Assembly: GCA_022496185.1 (NCBI GenBank)
Contig: WTXG01000017.1
Span: forward strand, 62,001-126,000
Origin: Multifurca ochricompacta
Lineage: Eukaryota; Basidiomycota; Agaricomycetes; Russulales; Russulaceae
Direction: 5' to 3'
Length of the DNA: 64,000 bases
The notes below the pieces were generated by a model. The model was not told the origin of the DNA, ran no database searches, and worked only from the letters and a program-made list of their open reading frames with translations. The translations under genes and the position numbers were made by a program. Every line of letters begins with the position of its first letter. Within the stretch, counting starts at the first letter, position 1. Shown piece by piece: positions 1 through 11,460 of the stretch.

Positions 1-345
1 GACAGATATGTCACTGGACCAGTCGTCAAAGTGATTGTGGGAAATAAGGTTGACAAGGTCGGTCTTGCTCGTGTTCGACATCAGTATCATTGTGCCCACT
101 CATCTTCTCTCTTTTCGCAGGAATTTCAACGTCAGGTGCCCGCCGCAGAGGCCGCTGTATTTGCAGAGAAGATGGGTTGTCGATTCATCGAGACATCTGC
201 TAAGACTACGGTCGGTGTGCGCAAGACTTTCCGCGACATGGTTGAGCGTATTGTCGGAAACCCCGAGCTTCGTATTGTCTCCAAACCTAGCCCTCCACAA
301 GCGTCCTTCGCACGACCACGAGCCCCAAGCTTTCTTAATTACTGA
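1..345 (+). CDS. Rab18-like small GTPase, C-terminal part (cut by window edge)
   Basis: This is the 3' part of a Rab-family GTPase, a membrane-traffic switch. Coding is read as join(1..57,121..345). The first exon ends in the guanine-specificity motif GNKVDK. A 63-nt intron with a CAG acceptor follows, then an exon with the second guanine-contact motif ETSAK and the helix VERIVGNPEL. The sequence resembles Rab18, where the SAK motif is followed by a similar 'VEKIIQTP' helix. A second copy with the intron at the same place lies at 2974-3826. The protein ends PSFLNY with no cysteine near the C terminus, so the usual prenylation site is missing. Either a further exon was missed or this copy is not membrane-anchored in the normal way. 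The P-loop and switch regions lie outside the window. Confidence 0.85.
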   Translation, partial: DRYVTGPVVKVIVGNKVDKVGLARVRHQYHCAHSSSLFSQEFQRQVPAAEAAVFAEKMGCRFIETSAKTTVGVRKTFRDMVERIVGNPELRIVSKPSPPQASFARPRAPSFLNY

Positions 346-663
346 TACGCCTGCCGGTTTGACTATTATCACAATCGCTCTAGTTCATTTACGGTATATT
401 GTTTCCTCTCTTTTGTGCACGATTGGACTGGGCATTGTTTAGACGCCTATTTCCACCAAGTGAGGCCAGATATTGTAACACACATACTCATACACTACAT
501 ATAGATAATTAATAATACATACATAGATTTGTATACCCAGATTATGTAATTTAGCAACAACACTAAGGTTCAGTTTAGTTCCGGCCACTGCCTCCTTCCC
601 TGCTCTTCACTCACCTCTCCCCGAAGGGGGGAATCCCTGGCCATCATTTACCTCTTATGGACA
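346..663. other. intergenic spacer
   Basis: AT-rich 3' flank of the Rab-like gene and 5' flank of the next gene. No reading frame of note and no RNA gene seen. Confidence 0.6.
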
Positions 664-1627
664 ATGGACCTTGAGAAATTGGAGGAGCTACTTCAAAAAC
701 CAGATCATACTGAGGAGGAGCACGCAAAGATTCTTGGTCTGTGCCGTTTCACCCGTGTTTCAATAGCAGAAGACTGAAAAAGACTTTCGAAAGGTTAGAC
801 CTCATCGACACTAAAACTTTGCGCAACTCAGCGGACGCTGACCCACCTCTGAAAGCCCTCCTGTATGCAGCTCAGGGCATACTGTACCCCACCTTGTCCT
901 TCAGTCACATCCCTGACTTGCTCGACATTTTGTCCCAAGTCGAGCGCACCCGCGAGTTCTCTCGAGAGCATGCAAAGTGCGCGTTGATCTGGCAGCGATT
1001 CTATGAAACGCGTCCCAGTCCCAAAGTACGCGTTTTGCGAAAATCTGATAAGGATGCCATCAAGAGGCTTCTGAAACCGGAGCGTCTCGACGCGACACGC
1101 CGCATTTTTGTCTGTATTCTGGAGCAAACGATTCGCATGGTACGTGGCTCGCCTCTCCTCGCTTTACAGAGGTTGCTTTGCTTACTTGCAGTAGCATGTA
1201 CTTTATCTGTGGACGCATCCCAAGGACTCCTATCTTCTACACCACTACCTCCGAATCTACTTTCCGTGGGCTCTTGGCAGACACGAGAGCCAAAGGCTGT
1301 ATCATGTACTGTTGACCCCCGAAGAGACAGCTCGTCTCGCTGAAAATGGGATGTCATGCTTTCGCTTTATGCGCGACGCAAAGTTGTGGGAGGAACAGCG
1401 TCTCCGTGAGCTTGATGTTTCAGTGTAGGTCAATCGCCTCGCTGGCGGTGTTCTTTTCTAACCCATATAGTCTCCCTGATTCGTACTTTAACGATGACCA
1501 AGGCTTTCAGGCCCTGAAGGCCAAATTCATAGGGAACCTCGTGGTGGCGGATATCGTGGAGTCCATCACATTTTACTTAAAAAAAGTGCAAGGGATGGCT
1601 CAGAAGATGGAAAGCCTTCTGGGTTGA
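664..1627 (+). CDS. unknown protein between two Rab18-like genes
   Basis: I do not recognise this protein of about 290 residues. It probably starts at ATG 664 (MDLEKLEELLQKP). Exons are 664..1139, 1195..1424 and 1471..1627, with introns 1140-1194 (GTACGT...TAG) and 1425-1470 (GTAGGT...TAG). Near 750 the frame must shift by one base to join the first 30 codons to the long middle exon. That may be a sequence deletion, or the start may lie elsewhere. The middle exon is charged and helix-like (RLKKTFERLDLIDTKTLR). The third exon ends with an amphipathic segment (FYLKKVQGMAQKMESLLG). No signal peptide or membrane segment is visible. The frames join well at both introns, which supports a real gene; no function can be given. 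Confidence 0.6.
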
Positions 1628-2973
1628 CATGTGCCCTGATCACTTCAAGGTTCTGGAGTGCCCACTTTTTGAAACACAAGACTTGAATGAAGCCTGAACC
1701 AATACGGCCCTGACTCTTCCTTCATTTCGACTCTATTGATGCTGTCAGCCATATGCTATCTCATGGCGCGTTCTTCGAGCGCCTCTCTGTACTGTCCTTG
1801 ATCGGACACGGTGTCAATAAAGATGACTTTTTTCTGCACCGAGCTTGCCACGATGATCGCCCGCGGTAGTCACGATGGGCTCATTTCTTGGTCTTTGATA
1901 ACTGGGATCTTGAACCCACTTCTGTTTCCGTGATCTATTGTTCCGCTGTTCACGGGCGGTGTGCTTAATTTCGCGGCAGGATCATCGTCTTTTCCTTGGA
2001 CATGGGTCTGTACATCAATCGACCTCTCCGTCCCGTCCCGGATGTAATTTTGCGCTGCAAACTCCGGTTCTACTATGATGAGGGCCCTCGTGAGCCTGCT
2101 CGGGGTGCGAGACAGCGCTCGGTGACTCGTAGCATCGAGGTGAGGTGGCAGCCCACGGCCCAAAGCAATACTAGTGTTTTGGCTTTGTGGTCTATTGATT
2201 AACCCAAAATCGGGCCCTCACCCACCAAAAATAACCGTGATTTACTGTGACAGTTTCAAGCGTGCGCGTGTCAGTCGTTATTCTCGAAGATACTAAGTGT
2301 TACTTTCGAAGGCCTCTTATGGTCGGCGTCGCACAGGTAATAAAGGATTTATCTGTTTTACAGACGAAATTCGAGGCACCGAGTTTCCGCAACTCTATCT
2401 TGCATCTGGTAGTTTCTCACTCGCACAAGGCGGCACCCCCCTCTTGTCCCTGCGACGACTGGACACCAGCCACCAACCTCAGCGCGGCCCACATCTTTGA
2501 GCACCGCGAGAACTTCTTTTGTCTTTTGATGATAGTCAAATTACAAATTACAAAAAAAAAACGTCTTCCCTGTGTCGTTGATTAAACCAACCTCTATGGG
2601 CGTATTTTGTTCACGTATGGTACTTCAGTTTGAATACCCTTAAAACCACAAAAATATCAACCCAACACTTGCTGCTCCGCATTAAATCGTCTTGATACCA
2701 AAATAGGCTGCAAGCAAAAGTCCGATTCCTCCGGGTCTTCTTCTCAGGGATGGCCTTCGTTATCACTCAATTCAGGCTGCAACAGCGCTCCTTGAGCGCC
2801 TCACGGGGCCCATAGACATCGTTTCATTCCGGGAGTTATGATTCGGAGTTGGCGTACTTCCTTTGGGACTCGTTCTGTCCTTCGACTCCTTTTTGGTTAT
2901 TGCATCCTTCCCTTCTCCTAGGGGATATAAGCCTTCTTTGTCTGCCATCCCTACATCACAATCTCGCACTAAC
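1628..2973. other. intergenic region, no supported gene
   Basis: About 1.3 kb between the unknown gene and the second Rab18-like gene. Short open frames exist on both strands around 1870-2200 and 2250-2585, but none shows a recognisable domain or a convincing intron chain. A decayed gene copy is possible but not supported. Confidence 0.4.
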
Positions 2974-3826
2974 ATGTCTTCAGAGTCATCCATAAGCCGG
3001 ACTGGGCCAATCAATGCAAAGCTCTTAATGATTGGTGTGGCATCTGTGGGGAAAAGCAGCCTGCTCTTGCGCTTTACCGATCAGCAGTGGTTACCGGAAC
3101 ACCAAGCAACTGTTGGCGTTGATACCTGGGTAAAATGTTTATCAATTAAGCTTTCAACCCACTGACGGAGCCCAATTTATTCTCAGTCACATAAACTCAA
3201 TGTCAGAGGAAAGAGGGTAAATCTCACTGTATGGGTGCGTTTACCATAGTCCTGTCGATTAGTCGCAGTTGGCTGAAATCCTTTGTGGGTAGGATACTGC
3301 TGGTCAGGAGCGCTTTCGGGCAATAACGTCCTCGTATTATCGCGGGACACAAGGGATCTTATTAGGTACTGCACTACCTAATCTCCGATTTTGGTTGGGC
3401 CAGTGCCCTACTCACCTTTATGCTCTTGTCACAGTTTACGACATAACGGATCGTGAGTCATACGAGGCGCTGCCGTGGTGGTTTGGGGACCGCGGCAGAA
3501 ACGTCCCCGAATCGGTCGTGAAGATTGTTGTGGGCAACAAGGCAGATAAGGTGTGTTCGCACTCGAGCACGAAATTTCGTCATTCGGTAGAGTCTTAATC
3601 CTGCGCTACGCAGGAGCATGCGCGACAAGTATCAACGGCGGAGGCGGCTGCGTACGCCGCCCGTATGGGTTGTCTGTTCGTCGAGACGTCGGCAAAGACT
3701 GCAGTTGGGGTGTGCGATGCATTCCGCGACGTCGTAGAGCGTATTGTGGAAACGCCAGAACTGTGGGTCGCTCAAGAGGAGCGTAGGGTTTCATCTCCAA
3801 GACACCAAGTCCCATGCATGATTTAG
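2974..3826 (+). CDS. Rab18-like small GTPase, complete
   Basis: A Ras-superfamily GTPase of about 201 residues that should cycle between GTP and GDP states in membrane traffic. Exons: 2974..3129, 3187..3234, 3293..3365, 3435..3550 and 3614..3826; all phases join cleanly. The N-terminal third has the P-loop GVASVGKSS, then TVGVDTW at switch I. Exon 3 opens with DTAGQERF (switch II), exon 4 ends with GNKADK, and exon 5 has ETSAK. The tail VERIVETPELW fits Rab18. The C terminus is PCMI: the cysteine sits third from the end, so it is neither CC, CXC nor a CaaX box. The last intron sits at the same codon as in the copy at 1-345, which marks the two as duplicates. The function is known for the family; the Rab18 assignment is by eye. 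Confidence 0.9.
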
Positions 3827-4353
3827 AGGCGCATGTGAACAGCGATCAGACGGCAGAGAATCAAGAGCGGGTTCAGGTCCTAGGTGGCTTTGTCGTTACT
3901 CGGAATGCGATACGGTTTGGAGGGCATTGCCAAAACCCAGTGTAACCCAGTATCAGTTTTTTTTTTTGAAAGGTAGTTCAACTTCTGGGGCGACGAGTCA
4001 TTATCTCGGTATAATGTAAATTTGCCTTTACCTGTATTTGTATTCAAATTCAATTCATCAGCCCTAGCCCCCTAATAATTACAAATGTTACCTAATCGCG
4101 ACTGTGAGACTATAATCATCATCAAAAATTAGTGGTGACAATGTAATTGTTGCAATCTGAAATGCTCCTTCTGCGGCACTATGCAGCCTTCAAGTGCTTC
4201 GGCTTCACTAGGTGGGTCTTTTCCAGAATTTTTTCAAGTGGTTAAGCTAACAAAACCCCCCAACTGCCACTGAGTTAAGGTTAAGTCTCTTCGATGTCTT
4301 TCGGCTGGCATTTGGTTGTGTTACAGTCGTTGCCAACGTCGAGTTTGCATTTT
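3827..4353. other. intergenic spacer
   Basis: Contains a T tract (about 3958-3967) and AT-rich sequence. No gene or RNA seen. Confidence 0.55.
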
Positions 4354-7300
4354 TATGACTTCCAATGGACTGGTGAACCCGCCTAGATTGCCTCCTCCTA
4401 TTCCAGGTGATATTCCAGTGATATTTCTCAGTGAGATTGATATCCCACCTACTCCTCCATCGCTGGCCAGGCGTCATGTGATGGATATCACGTGGTTTCT
4501 TCGCGCTTTTTGTTTGGTCGTTTGGTCGTTTGGCGCAAATCCCGAACGCGATGTGGGTCATCGTGACGCTGGAGGTATCACTGCTAATACGAATGCCTCT
4601 AACCCGCCCGAAAAATAAAAACTCTTCACGCTCCCCGGGTATCTCGTCCGCCACTTACTTCCAGTCAGCTTCCACTCCCAAAGGTTTCCAACCACCATCT
4701 TACTACGCTGCCGCCGCCGGCATAACATACACTAATGAAGTCGACAAGTCATCTGAAGAGCAGACTCGTCGTGCCAACTTGACAGGCGGGTCTGTCCCCG
4801 ATTATGGCGACTCGTTTGTTCTTGCGCCTATGCCAACAGCGCAACTTCCAGTGTCGTCATCAACGTCTTCGACGGAGCCCACTCTGGTCTCTCGGATGTC
4901 CTTTTTGAATAGAAAGCTGTCGAGAAGCAACGGAATCAGTAGCAAGTCGTCTTCAAAGCGCAAGAGCCAGCTGGTAGACTTGCCCCTCGTCGAGGCGCAA
5001 TTGGTTCCATCCTTGCGCGACACCATTGACAGAATGACTAACTCTCCCAGCAGTCAAACTCATTCCCCAGCAGTTGGTCTCCATGCATCGCCGCAACACA
5101 ACCCGCATGATGCCCTCCCGTTTCTCTCCCCCAAACCTATCCGTACCCTTCCACACCACCTGCTCGTCAACGACCACAAGCGGACCGACAGCGCCCACAC
5201 CACCAATGTCTACTCCGAGGTTTCAAAATGTGCTGAAAGTAGCCGGATCCCAACTCCTGTGGCAACAGCAAAACCGAAGCTGAATTGAAGTCTGCCCTTA
5301 AGAGCACTACAGCATCTTCATCCAGGTCGAACTCCGGGCAGGGAAACCAGCCATATCATGTTAAGGGGTCCCCATCGAAATCACTCAAATCCGTCAAGGG
5401 TATAATTGGGCGGAAAACACCACAGACATCTGCGAACCAGCGCCATCGGATATAGCTGTTCCCAAGCGCGAGGTGTAAGTACGTTCCTGATGCGTCTTAT
5501 CATCGCTCAGGTAGTATATAGATTTCTGCCTCGACAATTGATTCAGCCGTCTGGCCCGTGAGCGTTCTCGCACGGATCCTGGTCAGTCTCAAGGATACCA
5601 TCCCGGTCTCCTTATATCCAAGCTGCTCTCGGGTGCCTCCACCGTGTCCACGCCTTCCACTCCCGGGAGAGCTCCTCACGGCGCTCTTATAACCGTGGAT
5701 ATGGTGTCGTCAGCGACAGCTCCGGCTCAGAGCTGAACCTACACGGAGAGCGCGGGAGAGCGCTGTTTGTCACCAACGCCGTGATCGTGCCTTCAAGTTC
5801 AAGCTCCAGTGAAGGCGCCGGGCCGTCACAACCCCTTCCCAATGTTAATTCCCCAACTTGGTCGTCGTCACATATGGCTCAGCGAAATTACCCATATACT
5901 AGGAGGCCCGCACAGTCAGGAGTCGGTCTAGGCTTCGGCTCGCCGAAGGGGATGGATAATCCCCGCTCTCATGCGACGCGTCTTGGAGCTAGAGACCAGG
6001 CGAGGGACGATGTTGAAGGAGAATACAGATTCGATCAAGGCGATGAAGACGCAGACCCTCTCGTCATTTCTCCGAGCGCCTCATCTGATCACCTTCGTTC
6101 CCTAATAAAGAAACGCCAAACATTGCGCTCTCCTAGTCTTGCTAGAAATGTCACCACCACTTCTGGGGTGTACTCCCAAACCCTTGGGATGTGGATGTCA
6201 AGCCGAATGGTAGTGATCAGCGGCGACGAGAATTAATCCAACTTGTCAATGAAATGGATAATGGTTTCTCGGGCTCCACGCAACCCTACGAGTACGACAG
6301 TCTGTCCGACGACGAGTATGCCGGGGAGCAAGGCCTTGCTATCAGTCCTTCTGACGATTTTGATAACAACGCGGATACAACCTTAAGACCAAGGGACGAG
6401 CACGATGGCCACCTGCTCGCATGTCACCCATCACTGGCGCAAGTCAGGCGACTCCAAGGCAACCACCTATGCAAGTGAGTTTTGTGAGCAGGCATACAGA
6501 CGGTTCTTCGTTGAACAGGTTGTCTGGTACCCTTGGCCGAGCGAGGAACCAAACGGCGCTAGTTGATAAAAAAGAACAGGAAGCAGAATTTTCACCGCTG
6601 TCTCAATATTCTGGTGATGAGAATGGCCTTAATGACATGGCGAAATCCCCTTCATCGGGCATGAATCCCCGGAGTCTCTTGACACAGGGTGGTTCGGCGT
6701 TCAGGAGCACCCGTGAGAGTGATCGCCCGTTGTCGCCGCGCGATTCCTCTAGTAGAGCCCATGGAGCTAATACCACTTCTCCAACATCTGCGCGCCGACC
6801 CGGTTCTGGTGTAGACGGTCACTCGGGAAAATTGCGTCGAGCGAGTCGTGAAAGTCCAGCCGCCAGCTCTCCCAGGGGCAGTTTTCAGGTGACACATAGC
6901 TTAAGAGGGACGCGTAGTCTGACTCGGGTTCGCGAGCGCAAAGGGACGCAGCGTTCGCCTGCCCGTGTGCCTGATATCGCCCTCACTCACGCTGGTAGCT
7001 CGTCTTCAATCGAGAGTCTGCGGTGGTATAATGGAGAGCAAGACATCAGCGTGGACGCAGAAGCTATCTTCGAGCAATTTACCGCAGGAGGTCAAACCAT
7101 TTCCGAGGAGAACTCGCCAGGACCTTCGCAACGGCCAGGGAAAGGGAGGATACTCCCGACGAACCATTCCGCGAAATCCCCTGCGCCTATAAACACTCCA
7201 AATCTACTTCCTCAACCGGTGGCGGACCTACCAGAGAGCCACGGCACTCGCAAGGCTTATGATGGAGCAAATCCAATCCAACTCCCGCAACATGACGACC

Positions 7301-9222
7301 GTAGTTCTCAGGCACAAGAACCCGAGAGACGAACCTGGCTCTCTACCATATCCTCGTCAGCTTACCATTCGCTACTGGAACGCTATGGCGAAGTCGAGAT
7401 AAAGAGACAACAAATCATCTGGGATCTCTGTGAGACTGAGAAGCATTCGTGAGGCGGCTGCGGACGTTTGTACACCTATTTATTCGCCCACTGCGTATGA
7501 AAGACAGCGTGACATGGCTTGCTGGCGTTCCTCCCGAAGTCGCACGCTTATTCGACTGGTTGGAAGACATCATTAATATCCACGCGCAGATATCGTCGGC
7601 ATTGCGGGCTATCGTCTCAGAGCAGTACCCGATCGTGATGCGCATCGCTGGGAAAGTTCGAAGTTTCGCGTCGCGACTCGAAGTTCATCAACCATACGTC
7701 GTCAGATTGGAAAGCACCACGCTGTTGATCAAGCGACTCATCGGGGAGTCCAGTAGTGACATTGGCGAGTTTATCAGAATCCAACAGGAGCAAGACGAAT
7801 GTCAAGGTTGGACTGTAGAGGCGTTCTTGGTCGAGCCAGTGAACAGGCTTGTTGACTACCCAATTTACTTCAAGGTGGGTGGGCACCAACTTCCCTTCGC
7901 CCGTTCTTATCAGTGACAAGCTCATTGCCCAGAGACTGCTCGATGTGACACCGCGAGGCCACCCAGATTACTTGGCCACTTTTTCGCTCCTCCATTGCAC
8001 TGAGACCATGATCCGCGTGATGCGCGAAGTCAAACTTCAGGAAGAAGAGTATGAACTAGTCAAAGATCGATTACGTCATATCAAGGGCTTGCCCGCATCC
8101 TTGCAGCTAGCTCACCGATCACGGAGGTTACTGGCTAGAGGAAGGATAGAACGTGAACATCCTCGTAACAAGGCGCGCATCACCGCAAACTTCGAGGCAC
8201 TTCCTGAGCACGACGGTTCTAATTCCACCGCTGGAGTTAGGCAGTCGAGGCTCATCAGCGCTATTCAAACGAGAGCGATGCGTTCCGATTCGATAAGGAC
8301 GACTTCAGAGTCGGCCAACTCAATAATGTCACACTTTTCGAACGACTCATCGACGCCGCCCTACCCACCAGAGTTCACCCAACGTGGGGCGTCTGCTTCG
8401 TCATCGTCACGTCAGAGCACTTGGGACGGCCAGCTCGCCAGAGGTGCATATCCAAGCCCAGGATTGCGCGGACAGTCTGGGCAGATACTTTATACACTCG
8501 TTTTTAACGATATCATTCTCTTGGCATCACCCGACCACGATACAAGCATTCGTCACAATCCACCAACGCAAGTTGATTCATGGTGCCTACTAGAGGGCAT
8601 AGGCATATCCCGCATTTTGAAGGTCACAGAAGATGCTACTCAAATTGTTTTGGACCTACTCCCAGTGGATCCGGAGAACGTTACGACAGGAGGAATACCT
8701 GACAGTGGACAGGTCATCATGCTTACCCTTTCTATCCCCTTAACATCATCCTCGGGGGTGCGGCTGGATGCGTCCAACCTATCTCGTCTCCGTCAAAATT
8801 GGGTTTCTGCATTTCAAGAGTGCTCCGAGCACACACTTCGCGCGTTGTCCTTCCCAATGCAGTCTGGAAAACTCGTTGCACCCATACCGGGTCTGGTGTG
8901 GGACAACGACTCGCAAACGTCTGTATCTGCGATCCTCGCGAGTGGGCTTCCCCTTCCGAAGAGCCCCTCGACGCAATTGACAGAGGAGGGTGCGGACCCT
9001 ACCCAACAGGAGAGGGAGGCTCGCGGATGGTGGGCGTTACGTTTCCAACAAGTCCTTCGTGAGATGCAACGGGGTTCTGCTGGTACACTGATCTCTGTTC
9101 CGTCTGGCACATCTACATCTGGTGGTGGGAGCACTGCTGATAAGCGACACATATCGCAGCCACGCGTTCTCAAACTTTCGTCGCTTTCGTCTTCTGAATC
9201 TATAGGCAATCGCCTGCCCTGA
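4354..9222 (+). CDS. Rho guanine nucleotide exchange factor (DH domain plus PH-like region), with apparent frameshifts
   Basis: A large protein that should activate a Rho/Cdc42-type GTPase. The start is uncertain; ATG 4354 (MTSNGLVNPPRLPPP) is the best candidate. The first 1,000 or so residues are low-complexity Ser/Pro/Arg-rich sequence. The DH domain spans roughly 7390-8120. It opens with IIWDLCETE, continues with AFVRRLRTFVHLFIRPLR and VPPEVARLFDWLEDI, and has LVEPVNRLVDYPIYFK before an intron (7875-7932). It resumes with RLLDVTPRGHPDYLATFSLL. A PH-like part follows (YTLVFNDIILLASP, about 8485-8545), then a Ser-rich tail ending at 9222. An upstream intron lies near 5475-5547. The frame must move by one base near 5270, 5445, 5730, 6170, 6420 and 7440; no intron fits at 7440, in the DH domain. 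This could be assembly error or a decayed gene. Confidence 0.85.
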
Positions 9223-10221
9223 AATTAACAACAGTGTACCTGTCTCTGTCTCTCTTAACTCCACGGTCTGTGTATTACCTCCATTGTTGTATCATTACTC
9301 TACGCACTTGTATTTGCAATGGAATTGCTGTCGTGAAGCCCGGGCTCCCCTCCCGGATATCATGTCATTTAAGGGTATCTCCGCTGACAACTTGAGCTGC
9401 CATGGTGTCTATGACATTCTCGTAAAATGACTGAATTTCTGATAGTCTCACCAGACACTCCAGTCCTAAACATTACCATCACATGGACTCGGAGGATTCC
9501 ACGCACCGTGCGTGTAGAACTTGGTCGGTTATGCGGCTGGCTAATCCATAACTTGGTAGGGTTTACTTTACTCGCCATCTTAGAAGACTACAAACTTTAA
9601 AAATCGTCGATAACAGGAACCTGCGTAAAGTTTTCTTCGAGGCATACGAGCACCTTGTAACACAGATATCACCGATTTGGACATGATGGGCTACACACAC
9701 ACTAGATAATCACCATGGAGTGTTCATATCTACAGAAGCAAAAAATATATCGTAAACGCTCACGCGCACAAAGGGGGGAGGGAGGGGGGGAGGGAGCTCA
9801 CGCGCACATGGTATCCAATCTCGATCTTGAGTTTCTCGGCACCCACACCGTTACACTGGATTACTATTACCTCCTCCCTGGTAATGCCGGATGTGACCTC
9901 GAGGCAAAGGGATCCCCGGATAAAAAGCAAAAGAACAAACAAAGATTGTGATCAACTCGCACGTTCCTACAATGTTTATGTATACTTGCATATTGGTTCG
10001 AAGAGTCACTTGCCACTTTGCCCCCCCCCACTCCCCCCCTCCTGTGGGTGGGATGGCTCGCGATCGGTCACGGAGGAAGCCGGACGATTTGGTCGTCCGA
10101 GGAGAGATCTTACCGCATAATAGAAAAGGGTGGCCCCAAGCGCGAATAGCTGATACAACAGGAAGGACCCCCCATTTTTGGTGGTGTCACTGTGTAGATG
10201 ATAGACATCTATTATGGCCGC

Positions 10222-10256
10222 GAGAAAGAGAGAAAGAGAGAAAGAGAGAAAGAGAG
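10222..10256. repeat. GAGAAA-type microsatellite
   Basis: Tandem purine repeat of alternating GAGA and AAGA units. Confidence 0.9.
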
Positions 10257-11430
10257 TGGGCATGGGCCATTGATCAAAGCAGTGGCTGATGAGCCGCCGC
10301 CCAGGAAGCACGTCGTACTCACACTGGCGTACTTTAGCTTCCATACCTACTCTCTCCTCTCTCTCTCTCTTTCGTCGACTCCGATAGTCACAGAAGGTCA
10401 TTCTAGACGATAGGACTCAAACACGGAGGAGGGATACTCCCTACGTCCAATTTTATTTTCCTTTGAATTTTCTCTCGTCAATTCGGTAGAATAATTGAAC
10501 CCATCGGCACCGATGATCAGCACGTGGGTTCGGATTTCTCGCGTCATCGGTGTTGTCATTATTCCCAACAATATCTCCGGAATGATATGATGATAAGATA
10601 CAAGGAAGGGACAGTTGAACTGGGGCCACCACTGATTATGTGTTGGAAGTATTTGTTTGATCTCTCATCATCGTCCCTCGCGGTGACCAAGGGGTAGCTG
10701 ACAGGCTCTGGGAAAATGGACGGACGGACGGACAGGATCCGCAGTCACTCAAACGAAACGCCTCGGACAAGACAATAGCAATGTATATTTATTATGCAGC
10801 GATCCGTATCAGTCCTCCTACGTTCATTAACGACCCCAGAAAAACAGGTAGCTAGTAGCTGAATCCATGGACATGGTCGTTCCTGATGCCTGTGGAGTTT
10901 CCCATTCATGTTCATGGGAGGGGAGCCATAACGGACACATTAAAGGGGGGGGGACCGGACATTATCTCTTTCCCTTCATGTACCTACTAGTCTCCCTGAA
11001 GTGACGACGATTGACAAATGCTAACTGAGTCCCAAGTATAAGCATACATCGTATTCATCGTTCCGTACTGGCAAATGTAAATGCACAAACGTCAGCACGG
11101 GTAGGCCCATCCTCTGGCTCTGTGGGAATGTCGTAATGGCCACGCACCCTTGAAATTAAAGTAATCAATCATCAAACAAAAAGCTTAGAGTACAGTTTTA
11201 TCTTGATTCCATTCCACCACCACATTTTCGCGATTGAATGATGAATGATGAATGGTGTTTTCAAAAAAAAAAAGCAATGTATTCGTGAATTCGGAGTTCG
11301 CACCCTCTGTCACTTCGCTTGGCTAATAGCAGGTACAAGTGGGCCGTTTTTGCCTACCAACGAACGACCCTTCACAGTCTCGGACGGATTGTGGTGTCCT
11401 GTGTGTGGCCATATGCGTGCCAGCAGTAAC

Positions 11431-11460
11431 GAAACGACACGAAACGACACGAAACTAAAC
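11431..11460. repeat. GAAACGACAC tandem repeat
   Basis: Two exact 10-bp copies and a third diverged copy (GAAACTAAAC). Confidence 0.85.

Noticed and set aside
1870..2585. Third Rab-like or other pseudogene between the Rab copies
   Set aside because: No P-loop, DTAGQ, NKXD or SAK motif was found on either strand.
4247..4654. 135-codon minus-strand open frame
   Set aside because: It overlaps the first RhoGEF exon and has no domain.
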